Source: Vitis vinifera (Eukaryota; Streptophyta; Magnoliopsida; Vitales; Vitaceae). Taken from it: a stretch of 64,000 nucleotides of DNA. Positions 11,538 to 23,300 of the stretch are shown piece after piece. The stretch's first letter is position 1; every line of letters begins with the position of its first letter. The stretch spans positions 25,917,001-25,981,000 of the forward strand of contig NC_081817.1 in assembly GCF_030704535.1 (NCBI RefSeq), given 5' to 3'. Position numbers and translations under genes: made by a program. Under the pieces are notes generated by a model. It was given only the letters and a program-made list of their open reading frames with translations. It did not search any database and had not been told where the DNA came from.

Positions 11538-13237
11538 AAAGAGAAACTAATGAGAGAATGCGAAGACACAACTTTGGCTTTGGTATGATTAAATTTATGA
11601 AACTTGTTATATTTCCTCATGTAAATCAATCTTATCTATCAATTGGACCTACCTTCCAAAAAACAGGTAACATAAGATAATATGATCATAACTATGTTAT
11701 TTGAATTGGTTTCTTTATCCAATAAAGTCCGTAATATGGACGGCTAGACATCCGAGTTCAAGAAACTAAAAGGTGAAAAATTATAAATTGCATTTAGCAT
11801 TAGCTTAAAAAAATTGAATATCACCTTAATAATTTAATGATTTAAGTTATTAAGTACATTTTGAATGTCTATGTGCAATAAAATAACTTAATTTTATAAA
11901 TTAAAATTTATAATGACTTAAATAATAAGTAATAATAATTAACTTTTTTCAAATTCTAAACCCCTTTATTTTACGTTTGTATCTCATATTTTTTCCTTCC
12001 TTTTTATCTATTATATAACATCATTTCTTCATGTATCCTACTACAATACCAAAGGTACTTTTTTGATAGGTACCAAAAGTTATATTAGAAAAGCATCATC
12101 AATCATGTGATGGCAAATGCATACCTTTGAGTGTCAATTTTTTATATGGTACCTTAATTTCATTTGTTTATACCTTCATCCAACGGTCTAAATTTTATCA
12201 CGTTCATCCAATAACCTAAATTTTAATATACAAATTTAGTGACCCGTATCTTTCTTAATTCTAATAAAAGTAAATATGTTAATTTAATAGTTTAAAAAAT
12301 TAATAAAATTCAAATCAATAAAAATAAGGTAATAAGTTTTAAATCAATATCTTAAAGATAATTTTACTTAAAATTATTTTAAATCATTAAGTATTAAATA
12401 TTAAGTTTTAGTCCACTTACACTGGATGAGGAACTAAAATCAGATATCGAGAGGAGTGCTCTTCATAGAATTACATCTTTTGAATTATAGGGTAAAAAAG
12501 AAGTATATATGTACCCAAAAAAAAAAAAAACAGAATCCTTAAGTCTTACTTAGAGATGACATGCTAAAATTGATCCTTTTGAATTATGAGCTTAGAATGG
12601 AGTTCAAAAGAGAAGGATATGCACTATAAAATCATTATAACGAATTTTCAGGTCAAATGAAATGAGTTTGGTTTAGGATTGAAGTTACACTACCCTAAAG
12701 GAATGGTTGTGATCATAGTTGATATCACCCAACACCAAAATTTTCATATTTGAGTTCTAAAATAAAATTTTATTCTTAAAAATATTCTTGAGAAACATAT
12801 TTTTAATAATTGTTTTCAAAATTAGTACCAAACAGACCAGAAATTTTTTGAGAAGGAGATCATGTGCGACTGAAAGCTTAAAAAAAAAATTTGAAAGGGA
12901 TTTTATTGGATATAAATTCAGTCATTGAGATAGCCAGAGTGGAAGCTTACCCAGAAGAGTATGCCGTCATATATCTGATACATGTGGTCCACTACAACAG
13001 TTGTATACCAAAACCTTGGATTAGGTTACAAGAGCAGTAAATTCAACATTCATCAAGCAAGGAATCAAATCCAAGCCCAGCTGCCTACTGTGACAACGAA
13101 GCACTGAGGGAGCTGCCAGTTTAAAAAACAATTGTAATCCAGAAGTCACTGTATTTGTTGTTATATGAGAACAAAAATCTCCTTATTTGAAGGAACCAAA
13201 ACTTCTTCAATGATAAAATCCCTTAACTGAAATTTTC
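11538..13237. other. Intergenic region, converging PAP and NDUFAF6-like genes
   Basis: AT-rich spacer between the 3' end of PAP copy 2 (+) and the 3' end of the NDUFAF6-like gene (-). It should contain both 3' untranslated regions. I see short homopolymers but no further gene. Confidence 0.5.
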
Positions 13238-14149
13238 TTAGTATTTCCCTCTCCATGAATGCCATTTGAGTTTCAACTGGAACCACAAAGGAGGAATACC
13301 AAGAATCCCCCGAGCCATCCTTGGATCAAACACATTGAATTGCACCCGACTCAGGGAGTCCAAGATAACCTGGGCAGGCACAGCTGGTAGAAGCACTGGA
13401 AGAGCCTCAGCAGGTACTGTTCCAGCTAATTGACGAGCCTTCTCCAAATGGGCATTAGCTACCGATGCCATATCAAAAACCACGTCACACAGACCCTCAG
13501 GAGAATCCATTCGAATCTCTGATCGACCTCCCTGTGTATCCAACAAATTGTGATTGGCTGCTAGGTCCTTTGGTATATAAGGAAACTGACGGTTTCGATT
13601 AGCATGATATGGTAGAGACCTTAGCAGCAAGAGAAGGCCACTTGCCTTACCAATATGTGATGCTGCATGATCTGCTGCAGTAGACCTGATCCCACCAGCT
13701 TGAAGTGTTGTGTACAGAAGAGTGGATACAGTGTCCTCAGCATATCGCTCCAACTCTTCAATTGTTTCCGGCATATCAGTAACCTCTCTTCTTGCATCAT
13801 TGATACGAGCTTCAACAGACCGCTTCATCCAGCCCTTGCTGATTTTGTGCTCAGATACCACAGATGCAAGGGCCTGAGCTGTTGGATGCTCAATCGTTTT
13901 GTTGGCAAAAATTTTGTCTATGGCTTCCTGCCACCAGAGGAGGCGCATAAGGCCAACCCTGGGATCAGAAGCAATATCCATTGCTCTGGCGGTTTCAACA
14001 TTAAAGGCACGGATGGCAAATGCAGCCTTCCACATGTTGGGAGGGAGCTCAATGTTGCAGAGGTAGTGATGGTAATCATAATTTCTTACTTGCTGTACAC
14101 AGTAGGAGAAAGCTGCCTGTATTGTACTTGATGCCGAAGCACCCTTCAT
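13238..14149 (-). CDS. NDUFAF6: NDUFAF6-like protein (squalene/phytoene synthase superfamily)
   Basis: Intronless coding region of 304 codons (303 aa) ending in TAA at 13238-13240. The product has the all-helical squalene/phytoene synthase fold: it opens with an AAFSYCVQQVRNYDYHHYLC block, then a conserved segment 'DPRVGLMRLLWWQEAI', and ends in a tryptophan/lysine-rich tail. This arrangement matches plant homologues of NDUFAF6, a mitochondrial factor needed for complex I assembly. The aspartate-rich substrate motifs of true phytoene synthases are not evident, so a carotenoid role is unlikely. The frame stays open upstream to an ATG at 14191, but a splice acceptor (…tgtggcag at 14172) lies between the two, so I chose the internal ATG at 14149 that begins MKGASAS. 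The mitochondrial location is inferred from the family. Confidence 0.85.
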   Translation of the reverse strand: MKGASASSTIQAAFSYCVQQVRNYDYHHYLCNIELPPNMWKAAFAIRAFNVETARAMDIASDPRVGLMRLLWWQEAIDKIFANKTIEHPTAQALASVVSEHKISKGWMKRSVEARINDARREVTDMPETIEELERYAEDTVSTLLYTTLQAGGIRSTAADHAASHIGKASGLLLLLRSLPYHANRNRQFPYIPKDLAANHNLLDTQGGRSEIRMDSPEGLCDVVFDMASVANAHLEKARQLAGTVPAEALPVLLPAVPAQVILDSLSRVQFNVFDPRMARGILGIPPLWFQLKLKWHSWRGKY

Positions 14150-15990
14150 CGAGTACCCGCTAGGGTTCGTCCTGCCACACATAGTAAACAAATGCCAATA
14201 CTAAATGAAACACCACAAAATTAAATAAAAAAATAACAGTTGAAATGATTTCCATAAGCACTGGCAAGATTTGTAGAAGGGAGACCCGATTTGAATCAGT
14301 AAGGAAGAACTCTTTCAAGAGTCCAGTGCCCTAATGTTTTTCTCCTTTTATAATAAGCTAAGCTAAGAGAAATTGCTATATCCTATATTGTATGGACTGG
14401 GCCATGACTGTCAGATGCGGGCATGTGTTTAGGGATCTGATCCTTCACAACTCAAATTTTAGAATACACGAACCCAGCTAAAAAGGATCTAAAAAAGGAC
14501 ACGGGCATTGGGATATGATATAGTCAAAGAAAAACCAAGTAAAAATTAATTGGAAGTGAAGATATCTTTTTCAAAGATCTCATATTGTCCCTCTAATCTC
14601 TTTCTTTTCTTTTTTATTCATCTCATCCCTAAATATTCATACAAAACTTCACTTTTCTGCTAACTTCTCTTTTTAACTAATGTAATTATTACTAAGAAAG
14701 TTGAAAGAAAAAAAAAAAGATATCAATAGAAAAATCAAACAGCCACACCTATAGTAAAATAGAAGTATCAAACAAGGATCTCATACCCATTCCCATATCA
14801 TGCCATGTCGAAAGATACATTGGGTGAAATTGAAGGATCCCGATATCATGGACTGTATGTTATCAGTGCATTAAATTTGATAAACATAATTTTAACTTCA
14901 TGAAGCAATTGCAAGAGCTGCTACCCCAAATTATTCATCCAAAAACTTAAAATTACAAAATTGGGAAGGGGAGGACAAACGGAAAGTCTCTTCACAGGTC
15001 CAATCAGAATTTCTATAAAATAACTCAAATTACTATACAACTTACATTTGATAGGGATGACTTCTTCTGTGAAGCTAATTATAATTGTGATCTGACTAAA
15101 GTTGCAAGTCTAGACCTAGTAGATGTATAAATTGACTATCAAACTGTTACAACTCTGTCAAACTAAATCACACTTTTGAAGTGGCCTAAATTTAATTAAC
15201 AGTCAAAGTTCAAAATCTTTATGGATTCTGCAATGGGAATTACATGATGGAGTTTTCAATAGTAACACAACCAGCCAACTTACAGCCGACTAAGTATTTT
15301 TGTTCACTGGCTAAATTAAGGTGCAGTTTGGATCTCAAATATCATCAAGAAAAAGAGGAACAATGGAAGGGAAAAAAGCAAGAGAAAGGAAAAGAATTAG
15401 AAGAAAAACAAAAAATAAGTATGCCTGTGTAATTCCCATCACAACCAAATTAGAGCACTTGAGATTCCTTCTAATTGGATGGAATCCATGGCAGGACTGC
15501 CTCAAACCCTGTACCCTATTCCTAGGAGCCTTAAACCCTGAACCCCATTCCAGAAATGCATTTTCCAGAAAGGCAAACAAAAAAAAAAAAAAAACACTCT
15601 TCACATGGGACATCAATCAAACAGAATCCGAGCATACCAATGTGACCCATTTGAAGAATCGCAGCTCATTTGACATACACTGAACGCAGAGGTTTGGGCA
15701 AGAGAAGAAATGGTGGAAGAAATCGTACCAGAGAAAAGGTCAGGATCGTAATTGTTGAAGGAAGTGACGAAGCTCAAAGTCTCTGTCAATGCAATAGAAG
15801 ATTCGGCCCCATTCAAGCAGCTTCTGGTCTGAATAATCAAACAATCAATAACTGAAGACAATCAAATTTTTACAGAAATTCAAACCCTAACTCTACAGAA
15901 ATTACACAGCAATTGTAACTTACATTTCAAGCTCCAGAATCGAGAAAACAATACTCAAGCTTGGGTTTAAAATTACAGGTAGCAGGAACG
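14150..15990 (-). other. 5' untranslated exons and intron(s) of the NDUFAF6-like gene
   Basis: Reading leftward on the minus strand, a strong donor (…gaaatgtaagtt, near 15925), a possible acceptor (…gattattcag, near 15833), a possible donor (…tctctggtacg, near 15730) and the acceptor at 14172 fit a leader split by one or two introns, one long. This is inferred from splice-site quality only. The interval also contains AT-rich, repeat-free intron sequence and a purine-rich stretch near 15340-15420. Confidence 0.4.
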
Positions 15991-17305
15991 TAAATCCGCC
16001 CTGTTGGCTACAACTGCAAGTCCACCCGATCCCGCGCGAAAATATCGGACTTGGTCCGATTCTAAACCCGAGCACGGCGATGGGCTGGCCCAAACATAAC
16101 CCATTATAAACACCAAAACAAGTCAATTTCAATTACTTGACTTGAAATTGGATGCCTTGAAAGTAAACGGTTGCTATATGCATTTCTTAAGCACAGATTT
16201 TGAGAGTACTCCAAAAATATTCAACTAAGAATTCTCAATTTTAATCAATTTAATAGTAATTTAATCTATCGAATTTTTTTTTATCTATACATATTTTAGT
16301 CATTTGAAGCATTTTAGAGTGCATTATACTTCCCAATAGCTCGATTTATTTTTTTCATTCATTCTAATATTTGGATGACTTAAACCGGGATGAGAATGAA
16401 AAGTAAAAACGACTCCAATAGAAATATTTTTTTTAAATGAAAATAAAAAATTATTTCAAACTATATGTAAAAGTATTATTATCGATTTATTTCTCTTTCT
16501 ATTCTCATTCCCATTATTATCAAATACTGAAATTGACACGGATAAACATTCCAACCTTTTATTCATAGATGCATCCAATCGTAAGAATTAGAATCACAAA
16601 AGTCATTTTATACAATGAGAAATAAGAATTAGAAACAAGTATTAAAACAAAGAAGGAACGTCTTTGAAGAAAATGGGACGAGATACAACAAGAACAGATC
16701 AAACAAGGGAACAAAAGTATAAAAGGATGAGATCAAAGTACAAAGCAATAAGACTGACTTTGATACTGAGCGATAAGATCTAATTGTGCATACGGGGCAT
16801 TCCGATTGATCTAGTTTTTCGGCATGTATTGATTTGATTCTAGACCCTTTAATAGGAGACGATTCTACATGAATATCTCACTGTTTCTGCAGCCTGCCTG
16901 AACATGAGAGGTAATTATTCAAGTAAATTACTCATCCTGAGAGGGTTGAGACAAGATGAGCACAGAGTAAAAGATGGCACTCCAACAATTATTCAATCGA
17001 TCAAAAGCAAAAATGATTCATTGATGGTCTAAGCATGCATTTTCTGGAATACACTAGGCTAGATGGTAAGGAACTCTCAGTTGATTATTAATATCTTTCA
17101 CAGAACTGTTCCTGCAACTAATGCTCTATAACCTCCAATGTACAAACTGCATAGGCATCCTTCAATGGTACAATGTGCAAGTTACAACAGTGATGACCGA
17201 AGAAACCAGCATTTTTGTTTGTTGGTCATCAAGCTTCATGACGACCCCCCCAACCAATAAACAAGCAAACAAATCTTCAACATAGAAGATGGAGAAGAAT
17301 AATAG
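15991..17305. other. Spacer between the NDUFAF6-like promoter and the MUS81 3' end
   Basis: This should include the NDUFAF6-like promoter and the MUS81 3' untranslated region. A possible small MITE is at about 16358-16535: its ends carry inverted phrases ('gggatgagaatgaaa' and, at the right, the complement of 'gggaatgagaat'). No gene recognised. Confidence 0.4.
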
Positions 17306-20300
17306 TCAATCACCCCAAACTAGTTTGAAGATATTCCTACTAGCAACTGCATTAACCATGTTGTTGCTCTGCTTCCTGAGCATCTCCTCTTGTGCAAGTA
17401 TGTCACCGTCCTATTTGAAAACAATTAGAATAAAACCCAAGTGAGGGAACATATCAGATGTTTTGAACTAGGTTATTCATTTTTAGAAATCACCAACAGT
17501 ACAAGAAACTAAATCAAAATTGAGTATACATTAAAAATAATAATAATAGTAATCACAAAAATTAAGACAAATCATCATGTAAAAACGCTGATATTAGAAG
17601 GTGTCCATGTAGGGTCAAAGAAATCAATCCCTTGCAAATTCAAACCGGGAAATATAAAGAGAAATCTCCCGTGTCATTGGATTCATATTAATGCATTTTC
17701 AAACAATTTTATAATAATTTTTGATATGTCACAGGCTGCTGAATTAAACCTGAGAATCTTAATCCAGAAGTAAATTTTCTTTCAAAGGACAGTAATAGGT
17801 GCTGGAGTTCAAAATATGCATTCAGGCTCAAATACTCTTTGAATTAGAAGACACGCTGTTTGTTCATTGATAGCTCCAACTAAAAACTTGTGAAAGGAAT
17901 GAGGCCTCACAAGAAGAGAATATGCACGAGCAAGAGACAAAAGTGTTGGGTACAAATCCAGAACAACAACAGCAACCTCCTCTGTTACCTGTGGGACCTG
18001 CATTTGTGAAGTTTCATCATGCACACTACCAAAAAGGAAGACAGATGTTGAAAATAATTCTCCAGGCCACTCAATTACATTCAAGGATTATACAAAATAA
18101 AAGTTCTTGAAGGATTCTACATGCGTAAATTCAAAGGCTATAATAGTATTGAAAACAGAGAATGATTTCTGAATAATACTTGTATTTTCACCAGGTATAT
18201 TTATAACATATTCATAATGTTTACTAAAAGGAAATAACTCTATTCTAGGCTTAGAAGTACTCTACTAAATCAGTTACTAATTAAAAAAAATAAATCAGGC
18301 CTTAATTACAAGAAATAAATCTCTCTAACTGTACCAAAAAAGAACACATTCAAATAAATCCCAAGCTATACGGGTTGTATAATCTGGCAATGACTGCACC
18401 GATTCTCCAACACATCCCCTCAAGCTGGTAAGTAAATATTTTTTATTCTCAACTTGTTTATGATGGATTGGAATAGTTAAGCTGCAAGTCCCTAGGTCAA
18501 TATGTCGATCAGCTGTCTTTCTAATTAATTAAGGGGTGCATACCAACTAACTATCCAGTTTCTCCCTAATGAAATGACAATCAACTTCAACATACTTAGT
18601 TCAGTCATAATGAACTGGATTGTGAGTTATACTAATAGTCAACTTGTCATAATAGAGCTTCATAGGACCTTCCTAAACTTACTCTAAGATACTAAGAATG
18701 ATTTTTATCCAGAAAAGCTCACATAATCCATGCACCATGGTTCCAAATTCTGCTTCAGTGTTGGAGCTAGCAATCACGAACTGTTTCTTACTCCACCAGA
18801 TTACCAAATTCCCTCCCAATAAAGTACTATAACCAGATGTTGACCTATTGTCTGCAATTGATCCTGCCCAATCAGCATCTATGTAAACCCCCAGTGTCAT
18901 CCTCCAAGTTTTCTTAAAACAAAATACCATTGTCAGGAATTAACTTCAAGTATCTAAGTATCCGGGTAACTGCCTCCATGTGCACCTCCTTGGTATTGTG
19001 CATAAATTGGCTCACCTCACTCACAACAAATATCATATGAGATCCCATATGTGATAGGTAAATTCATTTCCCTATCAAGTATTGATACATCTCTCTCTCT
19101 TTCTACCAGAGGATTCTCTGGCCCTCCATCAAGTTTGAGGCCACCCTCAATGGGTGCATCTTCCGACTTACACCCTAACAGTTCAGTTTCTCTGAGGAGA
19201 TATGTGAAATCACAATTCCCTCATTTGACCAAGAAACTTCAATCCTTAGAAAGTATTTAAGTCTTTCTAGGTCTTTAATTTCAAACCTTTTTTCCAACTT
19301 CTCTTTTCCTCTCCCCATTTCTTCTAAATTATCTCCAGTCACATTGATATCATCAACAAACATGGTGAGAGTAGTTATTTTCTCACTCCCAAAGTGTTTA
19401 AAAAGCATATGATTCCCTTTACTCTAAATCTAAATCATGTTCTTTATTGCCTTAAAAAACCTTCCAAACCAAGCTCGAGGGGGTTGTTTAAGCCCATATA
19501 GAGCCCTCTTCAATCAATAGACTTTTGTTCCCCTTGAAATTTTCTTCTAGACTAGGTGATATCCCCATATAAATCTCCATATCTAAATTCCCAAGGGAGA
19601 AGGCAATCTTTACATCTAACTAATGCAAGGATCAATCAAAGCTAGTAGCAAGGGATAGCAGTATACAAATAGTATTTTTTTCCCACTAGAGCAAAGATTT
19701 CTTGATAATCTATTCCATAAGTTTGAGTATATGCCTTAGCTACTAATCTTGCCTTATATCTTTTAAGTGTCTCATTTACTTTATATTTTATTATAAACAC
19801 CTACTTACACCTAACATGTTTCTCCCCAACAAGAAGATCCATAACCTCCCAAGCATTTCCTTTTTTTTTTTTTTTTCAAAGGCACTCATCTCCTCTTGCA
19901 TTGTCTTCCTTGAATTCTCATCCCCTAGTGCCATTTCAATAGTTTTAGGTATGTCAATAGAGCTAAGTTTGGTAACAAATGCTCTCTAAAATGCCAAAAA
20001 GTTACCAAACAAAATAAAGTTAGTCAAACTTCTCTAATGGTAATGGGTAAACAAAGATCATCCAATACATTGGAACTAGACTCAAGTTGAGTTTCAATAC
20101 CTTCTTTCAAGTTGATAATAGGAGCAACACTCAATGGTTCAAGGGTAGACTATATTCTCCTAAAGTAAACCTTGAGTGGTGTAGCATCTCTCCCTCTCTC
20201 CTTTGGATAACAAAATCAATAATAGTGTTATCAAAGGCGATCACCTAGGTTGCCTAGGCCACCAAGCCAGACAAGGCAAATAAAAGTCACCTCTTAAAGA

Positions 20301-23300
20301 CCCAACCAAGGCGGTTTCAAAAAGGCGAAGCCAAGGGAGTCGCCTTGGGATAAGGTGTAAGGCATAAAGGCTAGTCACCTTTGATCATGGGTTAAGATTA
20401 AACATACTTAGATTGTAATTTAATTCAATATAACATCAAACTAAATAAGGTATAAGATGAAATATTATCTTATCGATCATAGTGCTAATGAGATAGAGGG
20501 CTATCAACCTAGTCTTGATGGAAGTGATGATAATTTTAATTTCAATGATGACTATGATGATGATGTGAAAAGCTTCTCTACGATGTTCATTTTCTTATTT
20601 TGTTTTTTATTCTAGATGTCTAGAAAATTAGAATATGCATTTGGACATGATGAATATCTCTAAACAATATCATGTTTTTTATGATGTGGAGTGTAATATT
20701 TAACACTTTAAATCATTATTACTATTTTGTTAATTTTATAAGACACCATTAAAAATGAAAAATTAATAATGTTGATTGTTGAAGATGCTACTTATATTGG
20801 TTAAGTATTGAATAGGTAAATATATGTATACTTTTTTTCGCCTTACTATAGTCAAACTATCACCTTGTTTTTCACCTTTCACCTTTCGCCTTAAGCTATA
20901 AGAAGTCCTATAGCCTTGACATCTTCTTTTGCTTTTGACAACATTGATCGAGAATAATAGACTAAGGAACCACAGGTTCAAAGTTAGTGGGCCTTGAGTG
21001 AGTCTTGAGGATGACTGGGGAACTACTAGGAGAGCTTGAGACAAGAACAAGCACTAATTTAGGGTCGGATTCATAATCAATTTTAGTGTATGGGGCCAAT
21101 GAACTTTGAAAAAATTTCTTATCTGTTGCAAATGGCTCCCCTTGAAGATAAGATTGATGAAAAAATGCTTGACTCTCATGAAAGTTAACATCCATAAATA
21201 TAAAAATTTTCTTGAATGATATCACTTATATCCCTTTTCTAATGGAGAATAGCCAACAAATACACACTTAGGGGCTCTAGGATTAAGTTTTGTTCTTAGG
21301 TGAGCATGAATATGAACAAAGGCTACACAACAAAAATTTTTAAGAGGTATACAACTATAGTCATCGAATTAAGGGTATAACTAACAAAGTTGACTCATGA
21401 GTAATTGAGAGTAAAAAACTCAAGAGTAGTCTATCAATAAGATGAGCAGTGGCAAGGACAGTTTCCTCCCAATAGGTTTGGGAACATTTATTTGGAAAAT
21501 CAAGGCACTAATAATTTCAAGCAAATGTCTCTTTTTTCTCTCAATTATCTCATTTTGTTGTGAGATTGGTGAAAAATGTCATCTTTTTGTAAATATGGTG
21601 AAAGATACTGGTCAACGTATCCTCCCATTATCAAATCTCAAGGTTTGGATTTTTGAGTTAAATTAGGTGCTCACCATTTTCTAGAAAACAAGAAATATAG
21701 TAATGACATCCATCTTTTGTTTCATTTTGAGTTAAATTAGGGTTGTTTTTTGTACATCTTGTTGGTCAGTTTTTTGTTTCAGCTATAAGGGGGTGTCTTT
21801 TTCTTGTACATCTTGGGCTGCTATTTTAGTGCCTCTTCATAATACAATACTTTTACTTATCAGAAAAAAAAATGGTATACATAGGTAATTCTTGTATAAT
21901 CCATCAATAAAATATACAAACCACTTTACCACACAAATACTTTAGATCTTTATAGGTCTACAAACAATAGTATGAATTAAACTGAAAAAATAGAATTTAT
22001 TTTATTATTAAGGGAAAAACAATTGATGGTGCTTAACAAGTTCATAGACATCACATAGGAAATTTTGAATATGTAATTTTTCAAACACACTAGGAAATGT
22101 TTTCTTTAATAATGTAAATGATGGATGACCCAAACGAAGATGGAATAACCAAACTTCGGTTTTATTGGACCTAGAACTTTTGGATAAATAAAGGAGAACT
22201 TATGCATGTTGTACAACTTTTAGCCTCAAGGAGGTACAATCTATCCTTTTCTCTAACACACCCCCGATCATCTTCCTCATAAAAAGTTCTTGAAAAACCC
22301 ACTCAAAATGTGAGAAGTTCATAGACAATTCAAATTTTTATGATATTTGAGATGAATAACATGTTAACAAAAAGCTTTCAAACATGCAAATCATTTTCAA
22401 GGATGCTACTTTTAGCCAAAAGAGATATTTCCTGGCCAACTACAATGACAAATGTTCTACTGATTTAATTTTCTGATTTTCTAGGCATGAACTATAGGTT
22501 AAGAGGTAACTCGAAGAATTGGTCATATAGTCCGAAGCTTCTCAATCAATGACCTAAGGCTTGAAAACGATTTTTTAAGACATTAAGGATAAGAGAATAC
22601 TTACATGTCCAAGCAAAACATGTTGTTCCCCACGACATCTCAAGTCATGGCGGGAATTGCTTCAAATTTTCAATATCTTCTTTATTCAATTCTCCCTCTC
22701 AACTGATATAATTGTTTAGGGGGTTTTCATCAATGTTAGCGAGATTAATATAAGGTTCATCTAATAAAAAAATTAATTATACCCTTGGTTCATCCCCAAC
22801 CTCTATTTCTTCTTCCAAAACATTGAAGGCTTTCCATGGAGTTACCAACACAACTCCTTGATATGTCTCAACTTCCGCCAATAATTACACCACTGAGAAT
22901 CCTTATCACTTGACCTTCTGCCTTTGTTCTTTTCTGGGTTTGTGGTTGAGGCAACGACAGTACGATCAATGGTCCGGCCAACAATAGTAATAACAATATT
23001 TTTAGGTTGAAAAATGATATGTTAAGCCATAATTTAGGGTTCTAATCTAGCATAACATCTCTTTGTCCTTCTTCCCCTCTAACAATTGCAAAAGCTTCCC
23101 TTACAAAAGAGTCTTTACCAAGAATTTAGACTTTAATCTAATCAAAATCATTATGTAGTCCAACCAAGAAATCAAAAGCTCTCTCCCTTTCAGTAAATTC
23201 CTAATATATCACTGAATCTTTGTCACACTTCATATTTAAGTTTTGATATTGATCTCATTCAAGCCACAACCTTTATATAACATTGTAGTATTGAAGGACT

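Noticed and set aside
14150..14191. Fourteen-codon N-terminal extension of the NDUFAF6-like protein from the ATG at 14191
   Set aside because: A good acceptor at 14172 lies inside it and the family's start resembles MKGASAS. The extension is probably intron plus leader.
15244..15683. Plus-strand Lys/Glu-rich open frames
   Set aside because: They derive from purine-rich sequence in the leader or intron of the minus-strand gene and lack homology or splice context.
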